NCBI RefSeq assembly: GCF_011759365.1
Contig: NZ_JAARLZ010000003.1
Span: 434,001-498,000 of the forward strand
Direction: 5' to 3'
Length of the DNA stretch: 64,000 nt
From: Luteibacter anthropi
GTDB taxonomy: Bacteria; Pseudomonadota; Gammaproteobacteria; Xanthomonadales; Rhodanobacteraceae
Position 1 is the stretch's first letter. Every line of letters starts with the position of its first letter. The translations under genes and the position numbers were made by a program. Below the pieces are notes generated by a model, which worked only from the letters and a program-made list of their open reading frames with translations, had not been told where the DNA came from and did no database searches. Positions 27,925-38,328 of the stretch are shown here, piece after piece.

Positions 27925-28511
27925 AGCGAAAGAAAATTCTTCAGGAGTCGGGCGCCCACGCCGGCGGAACGCTCGGGGTGGAACTGCATGCCCATGAAAT
28001 TGCCGGAGGCGACCATCGCGGAGAACGGCACGCCATGCTCGCTGGAAACCAGCGTGTAATCGCCGCTGGGCACCCTATAGCTGTGTACAAAGTAGGCGGT
28101 GTCGTGGGCTTCCAGCCCCGCCGTGAGCGGATGCTCCGCTTCGCGGCGCAAGCTGTTCCAGCCCATGTGCGGTACACGCAATCCGGGAGACTCGGCAAAG
28201 CGTCGTACCGTCGCCGGGATCACACCCAGGCATTCGGTATCGCCCTCTTCCGAGCGCTCGCACAGCAGCTGCATGCCGAGGCAGACGCCCAGCACCGGCT
28301 GGGTGAGGCCACGCAAGACCTCCACGAGACCCGCCTCGCGAAGGCGTCGCATCCCAGGCGCGGCCGCGCCGACGCCGGGGAGGATCACGTGCGTTGCCTC
28401 GCGGATACGACTGGCATCCGCGGTCAGTTCCGCATCGGTGCCCAACCGCTGCAACGCATAGCGCACCGAGCCGATGTTGGTGCCACCGGCATCGACAAGG
28501 ACCACACGCAT
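27921..28511 (-). CDS. hisH: imidazole glycerol phosphate synthase subunit HisH
   Basis: Class I glutamine amidotransferase that supplies ammonia to HisF. The 196 residues contain the nucleophile Cys in GVCLGMQLLCE and the catalytic His/Glu in MQFHPERS. The ATG at 28511 overlaps the hisB stop (TGATG); an adjacent GTG at 28514 is also in frame. Confidence 0.95.
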   Translation of the reverse strand: MRVVLVDAGGTNIGSVRYALQRLGTDAELTADASRIREATHVILPGVGAAAPGMRRLREAGLVEVLRGLTQPVLGVCLGMQLLCERSEEGDTECLGVIPATVRRFAESPGLRVPHMGWNSLRREAEHPLTAGLEAHDTAYFVHSYRVPSGDYTLVSSEHGVPFSAMVASGNFMGMQFHPERSAGVGARLLKNFLSL

Positions 28512-29575
28512 CACAGGCTCCCCTTCGTGCTCGGCAGCTCCGCACCTTCGCGACGGATCGCCTGGCGCAGGGTACGCGCTACGACTTTAAAGCAACCCTC
28601 CACCATGTGGTGGGCGTTCTCGCCTTCCACCGTGAGGTGCAGGTTGGCGCCCAGCGTTTCGCACAGGGAGCGGAAGAAGTGCGGCACCAGTTCGGTCGGC
28701 ACATCGCCCACGCGGTCACGCGGGAACTCACCGTTGAAGACGAAGTACGGTCGGCCCGAGAGATCCAGCTCGGCACGCGCGGCGCTCTCGTCCATCGGCA
28801 AGGCAAACCCATATCGGCCGATGCCGCGCTTGTCGCCCAGTGCCTGGCGCAAGGCCTGCCCCAGCGCCAGTGCGGAATCCTCGATGGTGTGGTGTTCGTC
28901 GACCTGAACGTCGCCATCGCAGCGCAGATCCAGCGCAAAACCGCCGTGCTTGCCAATCTGTTCGAGCATGTGGTCGAAGAAGCCGAGCCCGGTGTGCACG
29001 ACAGGCTCGGCGATGCGGTCCAGATCCACGCGGACGCGAATGGAGGTTTCCTTCGTGCGACGGATGACCTCGGCCACGCGCGGTGCGTCGAGCAGGCCAT
29101 GGGCAATCGACGCCCAGTCCTGTCCATCAGGCCCCACGCGAAAACCGCGCACGCCCATGTTCGCCGCGAAAATCATGTCGCTCTCACGGTCGCCGATCAT
29201 GGCCGACTGGGCACGGCTCCAGCTGTCGTCGGCCAGCCAGTGACGGGCGAGACCCGTGCCCGGTTTGCGCGTATCCCGGTTCTCGTGCGGGAAACTGCGG
29301 TCGATCAACTGCTCGCGGAACACGATGCCCTGCGACGACAGGATGCGCAGCAACAGGGCATGTGGGCCGTCGAAGGTATCCTGCGGGAACGATGGCGTGC
29401 CCAGGCCGTCCTGGTTGGTCACCATCACCAGCTCGTATCCCGCCGCGACACAGCGCTGCAAGGCGGCGATGACACCCGGCAGCAAGGCGAGCTTTTCGTA
29501 GCTGTCGATCTGCTGGTCGGCCGGTTCCTCGATGAGGCAACCGTCGCGATCGACAAAAAGAATCTTCCGGCTCAT
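28511..29575 (-). CDS. hisB: bifunctional histidinol-phosphatase/imidazoleglycerol-phosphate dehydratase
   Basis: A 354-residue fusion. The N-terminal HAD phosphatase (about 1-165) has Asp9 and Asp11 in [12 protein letters not shown]; the C-terminal IGPD domain (about 167-354) has the metal motifs FFDHML and DEHHTIED and the C-terminal AEGCFK-type region. The fused form is typical of gammaproteobacteria. Confidence 0.96.
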   Translation of the reverse strand: MSRKILFVDRDGCLIEEPADQQIDSYEKLALLPGVIAALQRCVAAGYELVMVTNQDGLGTPSFPQDTFDGPHALLLRILSSQGIVFREQLIDRSFPHENRDTRKPGTGLARHWLADDSWSRAQSAMIGDRESDMIFAANMGVRGFRVGPDGQDWASIAHGLLDAPRVAEVIRRTKETSIRVRVDLDRIAEPVVHTGLGFFDHMLEQIGKHGGFALDLRCDGDVQVDEHHTIEDSALALGQALRQALGDKRGIGRYGFALPMDESAARAELDLSGRPYFVFNGEFPRDRVGDVPTELVPHFFRSLCETLGANLHLTVEGENAHHMVEGCFKVVARTLRQAIRREGAELPSTKGSL

Positions 29576-30636
29576 GCGCCTTCTCCCGCCCGCAGGATCG
29601 CCAGCACGCGGTCATTCTCGTTACCGGTGCCCACCGTAATGCGCAGGGCATCGGAAAGCCCCGGATAACGGGTGATATCACGCACCACGATGCCAGCGGC
29701 AAGCAGGCGACGATAGGTGCCGGCCGGATCGTCAAAACGCACGGCGATGAAGTTGGCATGCGAGGGAAGCACGGCGCGTACGCCGGGCAATGTCGCCAGC
29801 GCCTGCGTCATGCGCGCCCGCTCGGACAGGGTCTCGCTCACATGGTGGCGCTGCACGCGGCGCCCTTCGTACGAAAGTGCAGACAGTGCCGCCTCGACGC
29901 AGGGCGTGGGTAGCGGATACGGCGGGATGATCCGGCGCAGCAGGCCGATCACGTCTTCCCGCGCCATCACCGTACCCACGCGCGCACCTGCCAGGGCCCA
30001 GGCCTTGGACAGCGTACGCAGCACGGCAACGTTGTCGAATTCATCAAGCAGGGTCGCCGCACCCGGCGCGCCGCTGAACTCGGCATAGGCCTCGTCGATC
30101 ACCAGCACGGCACGGCCTGCCAGTTCGCGAGCAATACGACGAAGGGTTTCATGCTCGACCAGGTTGCCCGTGGGATTGTTGGGCGAGCACACAAAGACCA
30201 GGCGCGTACGCTCCGTCACGCTGGCCAACAGACGATCGACATCGAGTGCACCGGAGGCATCCAGCGGCGACTCGATGACGGCTGCATCCTGGATGCGTGC
30301 GCAGATCGCGTACATGCCGAACGTCGGCGGTGAAATCACGATGGCATCGCGACCGGCGCGACAGAAGGCACGTACCAGCAGGTCGATGGCCTCGTCGCTG
30401 CCTCGGGTGACAAGCAGCTGCGATGCATCGCGACCGTACAGCTCGGCCAGCGCTTCGACGAGCGCACGCGGCTGCGGGTCCGGGTAACGGTTCAACCCCT
30501 CGCCTCCCGGGATATCCGCCGGTCGTGACGATTCATTGGCGTTGAGCAGCACCGTGCCACCGGATGCTTCCATCCGTGCGCTGGAATACGGGGCAAGGGC
30601 GCGGATTTCCTCGCGGGCAAGATCCAGCACGCTCAT
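29572..30636 (-). CDS. hisC: histidinol-phosphate aminotransferase (his operon copy)
   Basis: A PLP aminotransferase of 354 residues, step 7 of histidine synthesis. Motifs are [17 protein letters not shown] and the PLP lysine in [15 protein letters not shown]. This copy sits between hisD and hisB with 4-bp overlaps and is therefore the histidine enzyme, unlike the copy at 1856-2968. The ATG at 30636 overlaps the hisD stop. Confidence 0.95.
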   Translation of the reverse strand: MSVLDLAREEIRALAPYSSARMEASGGTVLLNANESSRPADIPGGEGLNRYPDPQPRALVEALAELYGRDASQLLVTRGSDEAIDLLVRAFCRAGRDAIVISPPTFGMYAICARIQDAAVIESPLDASGALDVDRLLASVTERTRLVFVCSPNNPTGNLVEHETLRRIARELAGRAVLVIDEAYAEFSGAPGAATLLDEFDNVAVLRTLSKAWALAGARVGTVMAREDVIGLLRRIIPPYPLPTPCVEAALSALSYEGRRVQRHHVSETLSERARMTQALATLPGVRAVLPSHANFIAVRFDDPAGTYRRLLAAGIVVRDITRYPGLSDALRITVGTGNENDRVLAILRAGEGA

Positions 30637-31940
30637 GCCACGGCATCCATGGCGGCAAGACGCAGCGTCACGGCCCGGCGGTGGGCTTCCAGTTGCTCGG
30701 CCTCGGCAAGAATCGCGGCGCACGGCCCGATGTTGCGCAGGCCATCCGCCGAGAGTTCCTGCACGGTGACCTGCTTCTGGAAGCTGGCCACGGAGACACC
30801 GCTGTAGCTGCGTGCATAGCCGTAGGTGGGCAGCACGTGGTTGCTGCCGCTGCAATAGTCACCCACCGATTCCGGCGTCCATTCACCGAGGAAAATGGAC
30901 CCTGCCGACTCGATATCGTCGAGCAGTGCACGCGGATCGGCGGTCTGGATGATCAGGTGTTCCGGCGCATATCGGTTGCTGACTTCCACCGCCTGGGCAA
31001 GATCGCTTACGAGCACCAGGCGACTTTCGCCAAGCGCCTTCGCCGCAACCTCGGCACGAGGCAAGGCGAGACGCTGGCGCTCTACCTCGTCGGCCACACG
31101 ATCGAGCAGATCCGCCGACGGGCTTACCAGCAGCACCTGAGAGTCCGGCCCGTGCTCCGCCTGCGATAGCAGGTCGGCCGCCACGAAGCGTGCATCCGCA
31201 TCGGCATCGGCGATCACCAGGACTTCGGAGGGGCCGGCCGGCATGTCGATCGCCGCACCGGCCGGATCGCCGGCCACCTGGAGCTTCGCCTCGGTGACCC
31301 AGGCGTTGCCGGGGCCGAAGAGCTTGTCGCAACGGGGTACCGTGTCGGTTCCGTACGCCATGGCGGCGATGGCCTGCGCGCCACCGAGCTTGAAGACGCG
31401 ATTAACCCCCGTGGCCTTCGCGGCATACAGCACGGCATCATCGCATCGGCCGTTCGCCTGTACCGGCGTACACAACACCACTTCGCGGCACCCGGCGATC
31501 ACGGCCGGCACGCCGAGCATGATGGCCGTGGACGGCAACGGCGCACCACCGGCCGGCACATACAGGCCGACGCGGCGGATGGGACGCAACACGCGTTCGA
31601 CGCGTACCCCCGGCGCTGTTTCGACAGAAACAGCGGTGGGCGCCGCAGCGCGGTGGAAGCTTTCGATACGTGACGCGGCTTCGCGTACGGCTGCCTTGAG
31701 CTCCGGCGCAAGCCGCGCTTCGGCAGCAGCGAATTCGTCGTCGCTCACGCTGAGTGCGTCCAGCGATGCACCATCGTAGCGCTCGGTCAGCTCGCGCAGT
31801 GCCACGTCACCGCGTGCGCGCACATCGGCGACGATGGCCTCGACGCCTTCGCGAAGCGGTTCAGCCCGCGATTGCGCCGGTCGCGCCAGGGCCGCGTCGC
31901 GGCCGGGTTCGTCCAGCGTGTTCCAGTCGATCCGTTTCAT
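30633..31940 (-). CDS. hisD: histidinol dehydrogenase
   Basis: Zn- and NAD-dependent oxidation of histidinol to histidine. The 435 residues contain [20 protein letters not shown], the [12 protein letters not shown] cofactor region and the catalytic pair in YAPEHLII and the C-terminal GSNHVLPT. The ATG at 31940 gives the normal N-terminus. Confidence 0.97.
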   Translation of the reverse strand: MKRIDWNTLDEPGRDAALARPAQSRAEPLREGVEAIVADVRARGDVALRELTERYDGASLDALSVSDDEFAAAEARLAPELKAAVREAASRIESFHRAAAPTAVSVETAPGVRVERVLRPIRRVGLYVPAGGAPLPSTAIMLGVPAVIAGCREVVLCTPVQANGRCDDAVLYAAKATGVNRVFKLGGAQAIAAMAYGTDTVPRCDKLFGPGNAWVTEAKLQVAGDPAGAAIDMPAGPSEVLVIADADADARFVAADLLSQAEHGPDSQVLLVSPSADLLDRVADEVERQRLALPRAEVAAKALGESRLVLVSDLAQAVEVSNRYAPEHLIIQTADPRALLDDIESAGSIFLGEWTPESVGDYCSGSNHVLPTYGYARSYSGVSVASFQKQVTVQELSADGLRNIGPCAAILAEAEQLEAHRRAVTLRLAAMDAVA

Positions 31941-32830
31941 GCCAGCATCTTCTCCACCGGCAGCACCAGCATGTCGCGGGCACCGGCGCGTTTCATGTCT
32001 TCCAGCTGCCGCCAGCTCACCGAGCCGGCGCACAGCGCCTGCACCACCACCTGGTCCGGTGCGCCGTCCACCGCCGTGAGCGTGGGGATCGGCAGGCCGG
32101 GCAACAGGCGGGTAATTTCGTCGAGTGCGTTGCGTGGTGCCTGCAGCAGGATCAGGCGCGAATCGCGCACCTGGATCACGCCATCGAGACGGCGCAGCAG
32201 CAGCTCGGCAATCTCGCCGCGTTCGTCGGTCGGCAGGTCGCGAGGCCCCGCCAGCACGGCCTCGCTCTCCACCAGCACGGCGGTTTCGCGCAGCTGGTTC
32301 GCCACGAGGGTGGCGCCGCTGGAGACGAGGTCGCAGATGGCATCGGCCGTGCCCAGGCGGGGGGCGATTTCCACGGAGCCGGCCAGGTAGACGACCTTCG
32401 CGTCCACGCCGTTGCTGCGCAGCCATTCGCCCAGCAGGCCGGGATAAGACGTGGCGATGCGCTGGCCGCCCAGCTGTGCCGGGGTGTCGTAGGGTTCGTC
32501 CTGCGGCAGGGCAATGGAAAGGCGGCAGCGGCCGAAGCCCAGCGGGCGCAGCTCATCCAGTGCCACCCCGGCTTCGGGATGGGAGTACTGGTATTCCTGC
32601 AGCACGTTGCGACCGACGATGCCCATGTCGCAGACGCCCTCGGCGATAAGACCGGGGATGTCGTCGTCGCGGACCAGGAGCAGATCCACGGGCTCGCCCT
32701 CGCCGAAGCAGAACAGCTTGTCGCGACTCTGTCGGAATTTCAGCCCGCAGCGGGCGAGCAGCTCCTGCGCCGGCTCGGTCAGCCGGCCCGACTTCTGCAT
32801 GGCGATGCGCAGGCGGTCACGCGGCTTCAT
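31937..32830 (-). CDS. hisG: ATP phosphoribosyltransferase, long form
   Basis: First, feedback-inhibited step of histidine synthesis. The 297 residues are the HisG long form: catalytic domains (1-220) with [12 protein letters not shown] and the PRPP-type region [19 protein letters not shown], and a C-terminal ACT-like regulatory domain (about 225-297), which in this form binds His. No HisZ is required. It overlaps hisD and yerC by 4 bp each. Confidence 0.96.
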   Translation of the reverse strand: MKPRDRLRIAMQKSGRLTEPAQELLARCGLKFRQSRDKLFCFGEGEPVDLLLVRDDDIPGLIAEGVCDMGIVGRNVLQEYQYSHPEAGVALDELRPLGFGRCRLSIALPQDEPYDTPAQLGGQRIATSYPGLLGEWLRSNGVDAKVVYLAGSVEIAPRLGTADAICDLVSSGATLVANQLRETAVLVESEAVLAGPRDLPTDERGEIAELLLRRLDGVIQVRDSRLILLQAPRNALDEITRLLPGLPIPTLTAVDGAPDQVVVQALCAGSVSWRQLEDMKRAGARDMLVLPVEKMLA

Positions 32831-33144
32831 GCCTCACCCCCGAGGTTGCGGCGGGCCGCGGCGGCCATGTAGCCCCCGTTGCCCTGGTTGAGATACCGGG
32901 CGACCCGGCCGATGGTGGTGATGCTCACCGCCGTGCGCTCATGGATTTCCCGGTAGGAGCGCCCTTCCAGCAGGTGCGGCACGACCCGCCAGCGATCCAC
33001 CATGACCTCGATTTCGGCCGGGGTGCAAAGGTCGTGGAGGAACGCCCGCATTTCCTCCACGGAGGACAGGCCCAGCAGGGCCTCGCAGAGGCTGGTTTCG
33101 GCCGAATCGGCCGGGGTATCGGGATCGAGCGAGCGACGCTTCAT
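32827..33144 (-). CDS. YerC/YecD-family TrpR-like repressor heading the his operon
   Basis: A 105-residue helical protein with a TrpR-type helix-turn-helix (VDRWRVVPHLLEGRSYREI, then VSITTIGRVARYLNQGNGGY). It is the first gene of the his operon, coupled to hisG by ATGA. An operator-like palindrome is immediately upstream (33148-33165), so autoregulated control of the his operon is likely. The ligand is unknown; histidine is the obvious candidate. No clear ribosome-binding site precedes the ATG. Confidence 0.88.
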   Translation of the reverse strand: MKRRSLDPDTPADSAETSLCEALLGLSSVEEMRAFLHDLCTPAEIEVMVDRWRVVPHLLEGRSYREIHERTAVSITTIGRVARYLNQGNGGYMAAAARRNLGGEA

Positions 33145-33147
33145 AGT

Positions 33148-33165
33148 GTACTAACGCGTTAATAC
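33148..33165. promoter_or_regulatory. candidate operator of the his operon
   Basis: GTACTAACGCGTTAATAC is an 18-bp imperfect palindrome (one mismatched symmetric pair). It starts 4 bp upstream of the yerC start codon. Its ends GTACTA and TA-TAC echo the classical TrpR operator, and the first gene encodes a TrpR-like protein. Binding by that protein is inferred. Confidence 0.6.
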
Positions 33166-33293
33166 GATAACTCATCGTAACGCTGTAACCCGGCCGAGGC
33201 AAGCGCCCACATGCGATTGCGCTTTTCTTCCATATCCCGAGGGGCAATGGCTCGCCAACATGGCGGAAATCGCCTTGAAGGAGAGCCCCTGCC

Positions 33294-33989
33294 GTGACCT
33301 GCACCGTGATCATCGCCGACGACCATCCCGTCGTCGTCGCAGGCGTCGAGACCGTCCTCACCGCGCACCGCTACACCATCATGGCCCGGGCCTACGACAC
33401 CGACACCCTGCTCCGGGACATCACCGAGAACCCTTGCGATGTACTGGTCACGGACTTCTCCATGCCCGACGGCACCCACCCCGATGGCATGCCGATGATC
33501 CGCCGCATCCGCAGCCTCCGGCCCGACGTGGGTATCGTGGTGCTCACCATGCTCAGCAACCCGGCCATCCTGCGTACCCTGCTCGACATGGGCGTGGCAG
33601 CCATCTTCGACAAACGGACCAACCTGAAGGACATCCCCGTGGCGGTCCATGCGGCGGACGTCGGTCGCTGCTACCTGAGCCCGGCGGTACGCCGCCTGTT
33701 TCATCAGGCCGACTGCGCCGACCAGCGCAACGACCTGGACGCACGACTCTCCCCGCGCGAGGTGGAGGTGCTTCGCGCGTTCGCCGAGGGGTTTTCGTTA
33801 TCGGATATCGCTGGCGCGATGGGGCGCAGCTTCAAGACGATCAGCCGGCAGAAGCGCTCGGCGATGGGCAAGCTGGGCCTCGCCAACGATGCCCAGCTCT
33901 ACCAGTTCCTGGCCGGTGTCACCGCCAGCCGGCTGGGGTCACGCTCCGTGCACCTGAAGGCGGCCGCCGCACTGACGGCCACCGCCTGA
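33294..33989 (+). CDS. NarL/LuxR-family response regulator
   Basis: A 231-residue regulator. The receiver domain has acidic pair Asp9/Asp10, phospho-acceptor Asp54 (VLVTDFSMPDG) and Lys in FDKRTNL. The C-terminal LuxR-type helix-turn-helix is at about 150-210 (LSPREVEVLRAFAEGFSLSD, FKTISRQKRSAM). Overall it resembles RcsB/FimZ regulators. No histidine kinase is adjacent. GTG start at 33294 with AGGAG 10 nt upstream. Divergent from the his operon and convergent with the ammonia-lyase gene (8 bp between stops). Confidence 0.9.
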   Translation: MTCTVIIADDHPVVVAGVETVLTAHRYTIMARAYDTDTLLRDITENPCDVLVTDFSMPDGTHPDGMPMIRRIRSLRPDVGIVVLTMLSNPAILRTLLDMGVAAIFDKRTNLKDIPVAVHAADVGRCYLSPAVRRLFHQADCADQRNDLDARLSPREVEVLRAFAEGFSLSDIAGAMGRSFKTISRQKRSAMGKLGLANDAQLYQFLAGVTASRLGSRSVHLKAAAALTATA

Positions 33990-33997
33990 GAGGCGGA

Positions 33998-35887
33998 TCA
34001 AGCCACCAGGCGGCCGGAAGCCACCAGCTCACAGACGAGGCGCACCTCGCCATCCATCGCCCGGTCGCGCTGCATGAAGGCGATGTGCTCGCGCAGGCTC
34101 GACAGCGCCTTGCGTACAGCGTGACCGCCGTGGAAGTCGTCGGCGCTGGCCAGTGCCTGCATCAGCGCCCGCACTTCTTCTTCAAAGCGGGCGTAATGCG
34201 GCGAATCGCTGCGCGGGGCACCGGAGACCTTGGCGGCCAGGGCCTGCCAGTCGCCGCGATGAGCCAGCGTGCGGGCGGCATTGAGCATGTCCTGACGGTA
34301 TTCCAGCGCCTGGGCGGCGGTATACAGCTCCATGGCCAGCACGTGACCGAGGTCTTCGGTCATCTCCAGCACGTGGCGGGCCTCGTTGGCGCCCATGGAC
34401 ACGTGGTCTTCCGCATTCGCACTGGTGGGCACCGAGTAAACGGAGGCCGGGTGCGCACGCGTGGCGAGATCGTTCACCAGCGCGGCGGCGGTGTACTGAA
34501 CAATCATGAAGCCCGAATCCGTGGCGTCTTCATTGCCGATGAGGAAGGCCGGCAGGCCGTCGTTGTTGGCCGGGTCCACCAGCTTTGCCGTGCGACGCTC
34601 CGAGATGGAGGCCAGCACCGGAATCGCCGCCTTCACGTAGCTCATGGCCAGGGCCAGCGGCATGCCGTGGAAATGGCCGGCGGAGATCACCTGGTCTTCG
34701 ATGACCTGGGCATTCTCTGCGTCCGGGAACACCAGCGGGTTGTCGGTGACGGCGTTGAGTTCGATATCGAAGACGCGGCAAGCCTGCTCCCACGCATCGC
34801 GCACCGCACCGTGCACCTGCGGTGCGCAGCGCAGGCAGTAGGCATCCTGCGGCTGGTGCTTCTTGCCACCCTTGAAGGGCAGAAAGCGCGCATAGAACGC
34901 CTCCTTGCCATGACGCTGAGTGGCCGGCACCCAGTCCCAGCCGATGTCGAAGCGATGGGCCTGGTCGGCAGGCTCCGACCACGAATCCGCCAGCCAGGGC
35001 CGGAAGCGCGGCACGAGGTGATAGGCGATGTCCGCCAGCGTGGAGCCTTCCAGCAGGCCACGGATGCTCCGGGCTGCCTCGACCTGTCCCGGATGGGGGC
35101 GAAGCTCGTGCACCTGTTCGGCGTAGGCGCCCGTGCGACCGGCGAAGGCGTCCAGCGTCATCGCGGCAGCCAGGTCGGCCGTGCGGATCAGCATGTCCAT
35201 GGTGTCCAGCGCGAGCACGCCCGTGGCGAGCATCTGCGTGGTGCCATTGTTGAGGGCCAGGCCCTCCTTGAACGACAGCCGCACCGGTTCGAGACCGGCC
35301 CTGGCCAGGGCATCGGCACCGCTCAGGCGCTCGCCCTGATAGAAAGCCTCGCCACCGCCCAGCAGGACGATGGCCAGGTGCGACAGCGGGGCGAGATCGC
35401 CACTGGCGCCCACCGAGCCCTTTTCCGGAATGACGGGGATAACGTCGCGATTGAGCAGTTCGGCCAGGGCGCGCAGTGTTTCCACGCGAATACCCGAGTG
35501 ACCGCGCATCAGCGTGTTGACGCGGATGGCCAGCATCGCGCGCACCACGTCTACCGAGAACGGCTTACCCACGCACACCGCGTGCGTGATGATGAGATTG
35601 CGCTGAAGTTCTTCGAGCAGCGTCCCTTCGGTGGTTTCCGGGTTGCCACCGGGCAGCTCGTCGCGCACGCGATGCGCACCGAGCAGCTTGTCGGCATTGC
35701 TGCCGAAACCCGTGGTCACGCCGTAGATCGGCTCCCCGCCCCCTACCTTCTCGGCGAGGAAGTCCGCCGCCCGCTTCACCTTCAGCAACTGGGTTTCGTC
35801 GAGGCGGATCGAGGCGCCCTGACGGGCGATGGCGGCGACCTGGGCGCGGGTGAGGCTGCGCCCGTCGAGGAGGATGCTGTTCGTCAT
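33998..35887 (-). CDS. aromatic amino acid/histidine ammonia-lyase, enlarged form
   Basis: An MIO-cofactor lyase of the HAL/PAL family. The cofactor triad Ala151-Ser152-Gly153 lies in KGSVGASGDLAPLSH, and YGVTTGFGSNAD and NAVTDNPLVFPDA are conserved. At 629 residues it is over 100 longer than typical HutH (about 510): an insertion of about 45 residues lies between RSIRGLLEGS and QDAYCLRCAPQVHGA, and the C-terminus is extended. No hut genes are nearby (it sits beside hisS), so histidine catabolism is not certain; a tyrosine or phenylalanine lyase role is possible. Confidence 0.85.
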   Translation of the reverse strand: MTNSILLDGRSLTRAQVAAIARQGASIRLDETQLLKVKRAADFLAEKVGGGEPIYGVTTGFGSNADKLLGAHRVRDELPGGNPETTEGTLLEELQRNLIITHAVCVGKPFSVDVVRAMLAIRVNTLMRGHSGIRVETLRALAELLNRDVIPVIPEKGSVGASGDLAPLSHLAIVLLGGGEAFYQGERLSGADALARAGLEPVRLSFKEGLALNNGTTQMLATGVLALDTMDMLIRTADLAAAMTLDAFAGRTGAYAEQVHELRPHPGQVEAARSIRGLLEGSTLADIAYHLVPRFRPWLADSWSEPADQAHRFDIGWDWVPATQRHGKEAFYARFLPFKGGKKHQPQDAYCLRCAPQVHGAVRDAWEQACRVFDIELNAVTDNPLVFPDAENAQVIEDQVISAGHFHGMPLALAMSYVKAAIPVLASISERRTAKLVDPANNDGLPAFLIGNEDATDSGFMIVQYTAAALVNDLATRAHPASVYSVPTSANAEDHVSMGANEARHVLEMTEDLGHVLAMELYTAAQALEYRQDMLNAARTLAHRGDWQALAAKVSGAPRSDSPHYARFEEEVRALMQALASADDFHGGHAVRKALSSLREHIAFMQRDRAMDGEVRLVCELVASGRLVA

Positions 35888-35923
35888 GGGGAATCCCGGG
35901 GGAAAGGGGGGTACGAAGAAAAC

Positions 35924-37306
35924 TCAGCGACCGATTTCGGCCTGGGCCAGTTCGACACGCAAGGTTTTCACCAGATCGGCGCGCGATACCTCGAACTGGT
36001 CTTCGCGGCGCAGGTCCTTCACGGTGACGACGTCCTTGGCGACTTCGTCTTCACCGATGACGATGGCGAAACGGATGCCGGCGCGGTCCGCGTACTTGAA
36101 CTGCTTGCCGAGCTTGCCGCTTTCCATCACCACCTCGGTGGCAATACCCGCACCGCGCAGGTCGTTGGCAACGGCAAGGTAGGTGGGCAGCAGCGAGGGG
36201 TCCATCTGCGTCACGAGCACATCCACCGTGCTCTGCGCCGTCGAGATGAGCCCCGCATCGCGCAACTGCCAGTACAGGCGCGTAAGACCAATGGAAATGC
36301 CCACGCCGGGCAGGTGCGACTTCGTGTACTGCCCCGCCAGGTTTTCGTAGCGACCGCCGGAGCAGATCGAACCGATACCCGGGTGATCGTTGAGCGTGGT
36401 CTCGTAGACCGTGCCCGTGTAGTAATCCAGGCCGCGCGCGATCGAAAGGTTAAGCGCGAAATAGGATTCCGGCACGCCGAAGTCGCGGATGAGCCCCAAC
36501 ACTTCCTTCAGCTCCGCCCTGCCCTGCTCGAACACTTCCGAGCCATTGCCCAGCGCATCGAGTTTCACGAAGGCGTCGTCAACCGACGTGGAGCGCACCT
36601 GCACGAACGCGAGAATCTTTTCCGCCGCCTCGGCCGAGAGACCGAAGCCCTCGCCCGTGAGTGTTTCGCGGACATAGTCAGGACCGCGCTTGTCGAGCTT
36701 GTCGACCTCGCGCAGCACCAGCATCTGCTGTTCCGGATCGGTGACACCCAGGTTTTCGAAGTAACCGCGCATCAGCTTGCGGTTGTTGAGCTGGATGGTG
36801 AACGCACCGATGTTCAGTTCACGGAACACGCTGTGGATCACGGCCGGAATCTCGGCGTCGTAACGCACCGAGAGGGAATCCTTGCCGATCACGTCGATGT
36901 CGCACTGGTAGAACTCGCGGAAACGGCCACGCTGGGCACGCTCGCCGCGATAGACGCGCTGCATCTGGTAGCGACGGAACGGGAAGCTGAGATCGTGTTC
37001 GTGCTCCGCCACGTAGCGGGCGAGCGGCACGGTGAGGTCAAAGCGCAGCGCCAGCTCGGGCACGCCGTTTTTCGTCTCGGCGTTGAGCGAGCCGGTGGAC
37101 TGCACGAAGTAGACCTGGCGCTCGGTTTCGCCGCCCGTCTTGGTCAGGAGGACGTCGCTATGCTCGATCACCGGCGTCTCGATCGGCAGGAAGCCGAAAC
37201 GCTCGTAGTTGCGGCGGATCGTGTCCAGCATGCGCTGGAAAGCAATCTGGTCGAGCGGCAGGAGCTCGAGGACACCAGGCATGGTGCGGGCCGGGGTGAG
37301 TGCCAT
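35924..37306 (-). CDS. hisS: histidine-tRNA ligase
   Basis: Class II aminoacyl-tRNA synthetase of 460 residues. Motif 2 is [18 protein letters not shown], the His-specific region is [13 protein letters not shown], motif 3 is [11 protein letters not shown], and an anticodon-binding domain is at the C-terminus. The ATG at 37306 fits the family. It is 36 bp upstream of the lyase gene on the same strand, so the two may be cotranscribed. Confidence 0.96.
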   Translation of the reverse strand: MALTPARTMPGVLELLPLDQIAFQRMLDTIRRNYERFGFLPIETPVIEHSDVLLTKTGGETERQVYFVQSTGSLNAETKNGVPELALRFDLTVPLARYVAEHEHDLSFPFRRYQMQRVYRGERAQRGRFREFYQCDIDVIGKDSLSVRYDAEIPAVIHSVFRELNIGAFTIQLNNRKLMRGYFENLGVTDPEQQMLVLREVDKLDKRGPDYVRETLTGEGFGLSAEAAEKILAFVQVRSTSVDDAFVKLDALGNGSEVFEQGRAELKEVLGLIRDFGVPESYFALNLSIARGLDYYTGTVYETTLNDHPGIGSICSGGRYENLAGQYTKSHLPGVGISIGLTRLYWQLRDAGLISTAQSTVDVLVTQMDPSLLPTYLAVANDLRGAGIATEVVMESGKLGKQFKYADRAGIRFAIVIGEDEVAKDVVTVKDLRREDQFEVSRADLVKTLRVELAQAEIGR

Positions 37307-37418
37307 GCAATTCCTCTTGGGACAGGCTGTACGGAAGCCGCCAGGCGGCAGCCCGTTAGAGTACCAGATGGCGTCAGGGCGCTCCGGGAGCCCCGTGTAA
37401 AAAATTTGAGAACACCTG

Positions 37419-37447
37419 TTGCCATCCGGGGCCGCCATGGCTAATAT
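37419..37447 (+). promoter_or_regulatory. promoter of tRNA-Pro
   Basis: -35 TTGCCA (37419-37424), 17-bp spacer, -10 TAATAT (37442-37447), followed by a GC-rich discriminator and the tRNA 14 nt later. A good sigma-70 promoter. Confidence 0.75.
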
Positions 37448-37460
37448 ACGCGGCTCCCGT

Positions 37461-37537
<77 letters not shown>

Positions 37538-37547
37538 ATGAATCAAC

Positions 37548-37576
37548 AAAAACACCGGCCTCTGGCCGGTGTTTTT
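37548..37576. terminator. terminator after tRNA-Pro, also facing the globin gene
   Basis: A5, stem ACACCGGCC TCT GGCCGGTGT, T5. The symmetric layout can serve both the tRNA and the minus-strand globin gene. Confidence 0.9.
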
Positions 37577-37603
37577 GTATGCGCGATCCATGCGCGGCGA
37601 CAC

Positions 37604-38008
37604 TCAGTATGCCGCGACGAACACCTCCACCACCTTGCCCATCGCCTCGCGCCAGCGCCGCTCCAGTTGCGGGGTGAGCTGGTCGTCCCGTTCGCGCACC
37701 GCGAGCATCAGACTTTCCAGCCAGTGCTGGTGAAATACCGGAGAAACCGGCGCCCTGCCCGTTCTCGCATGCACGCGAACCATCTCATCAACCGGCCGCC
37801 TCGCCATGCCATCGCCCGCTGCCCAGGAAATCGCCAGGCTGATACCTCGGCGCAGGGCCATATGCTGTTTCTGGAAATCGGTGCGCGCGAACAGTGGCGA
37901 GATATCCGGATCCCGGGAAAGAAGGATTTCGTAGAAGCGCTCGATGAAGCCGCGCGAACGCAGGCAGCGACCGTAACTGGCCTGCAAATCGTCGTATCCC
38001 GTCGACAT
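37604..38008 (-). CDS. single-domain globin
   Basis: A 134-residue globin-family protein. RFYEILLSRDPDISPLF and ARTDFQKQHMALRRGISLAI resemble the B-to-E helices; the proximal-His candidate is in MVRVHARTGRAP, followed by HWLESLMLAVRE. It has no reductase domain. Likely binds heme and oxygen or NO in the cytoplasm. Monocistronic between the two tRNA genes. Confidence 0.78.
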   Translation of the reverse strand: MSTGYDDLQASYGRCLRSRGFIERFYEILLSRDPDISPLFARTDFQKQHMALRRGISLAISWAAGDGMARRPVDEMVRVHARTGRAPVSPVFHQHWLESLMLAVRERDDQLTPQLERRWREAMGKVVEVFVAAY

Positions 38009-38164
38009 GGGTCATTCCCGCCAGAAAACGCCCAGACTAGGACGAAGCACGCGCAGCGCCCCTGACCTGGATCAATTCCTTGACTGGGATGTGCCTGGAG
38101 TACGAGCCGGAAACACGATGCGCTGAAACGCAAAACGCCCCACGAAGGGGGCGCTTTACGTAAC

Positions 38165-38257
38165 TGGCGGAGAGTGAGGGATTCGAACCCTCGATAAGGC
38201 TTTTGACCCTATACTCCCTTAGCAGGGGAGCCCCTTCGGCCTCTCGGGCAACTCTCC
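38165..38257 (-). tRNA. tRNA-Ser(GCT)
   Basis: 93 nt with encoded CCA. The anticodon arm CTCCC-CTGCTAA-GGGAG gives anticodon GCT. A long variable arm is present, as expected for serine tRNA, and the acceptor GGAGAGT pairs with ACTCTCC. Confidence 0.96.
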
Positions 38258-38328
38258 GGATTGTTTCGCCGATCTGACCAACTCAACGAGCCAGCAAGGA
38301 TACTTGCCCTTGCGCGGCTCGTAAAGCC

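Noticed and set aside
33260-37444. 1394-codon ORF running through the response regulator and antisense to the ammonia-lyase and hisS
   Set aside because: It overlaps three well-supported genes in other frames; composition is that of a GC-bias shadow.
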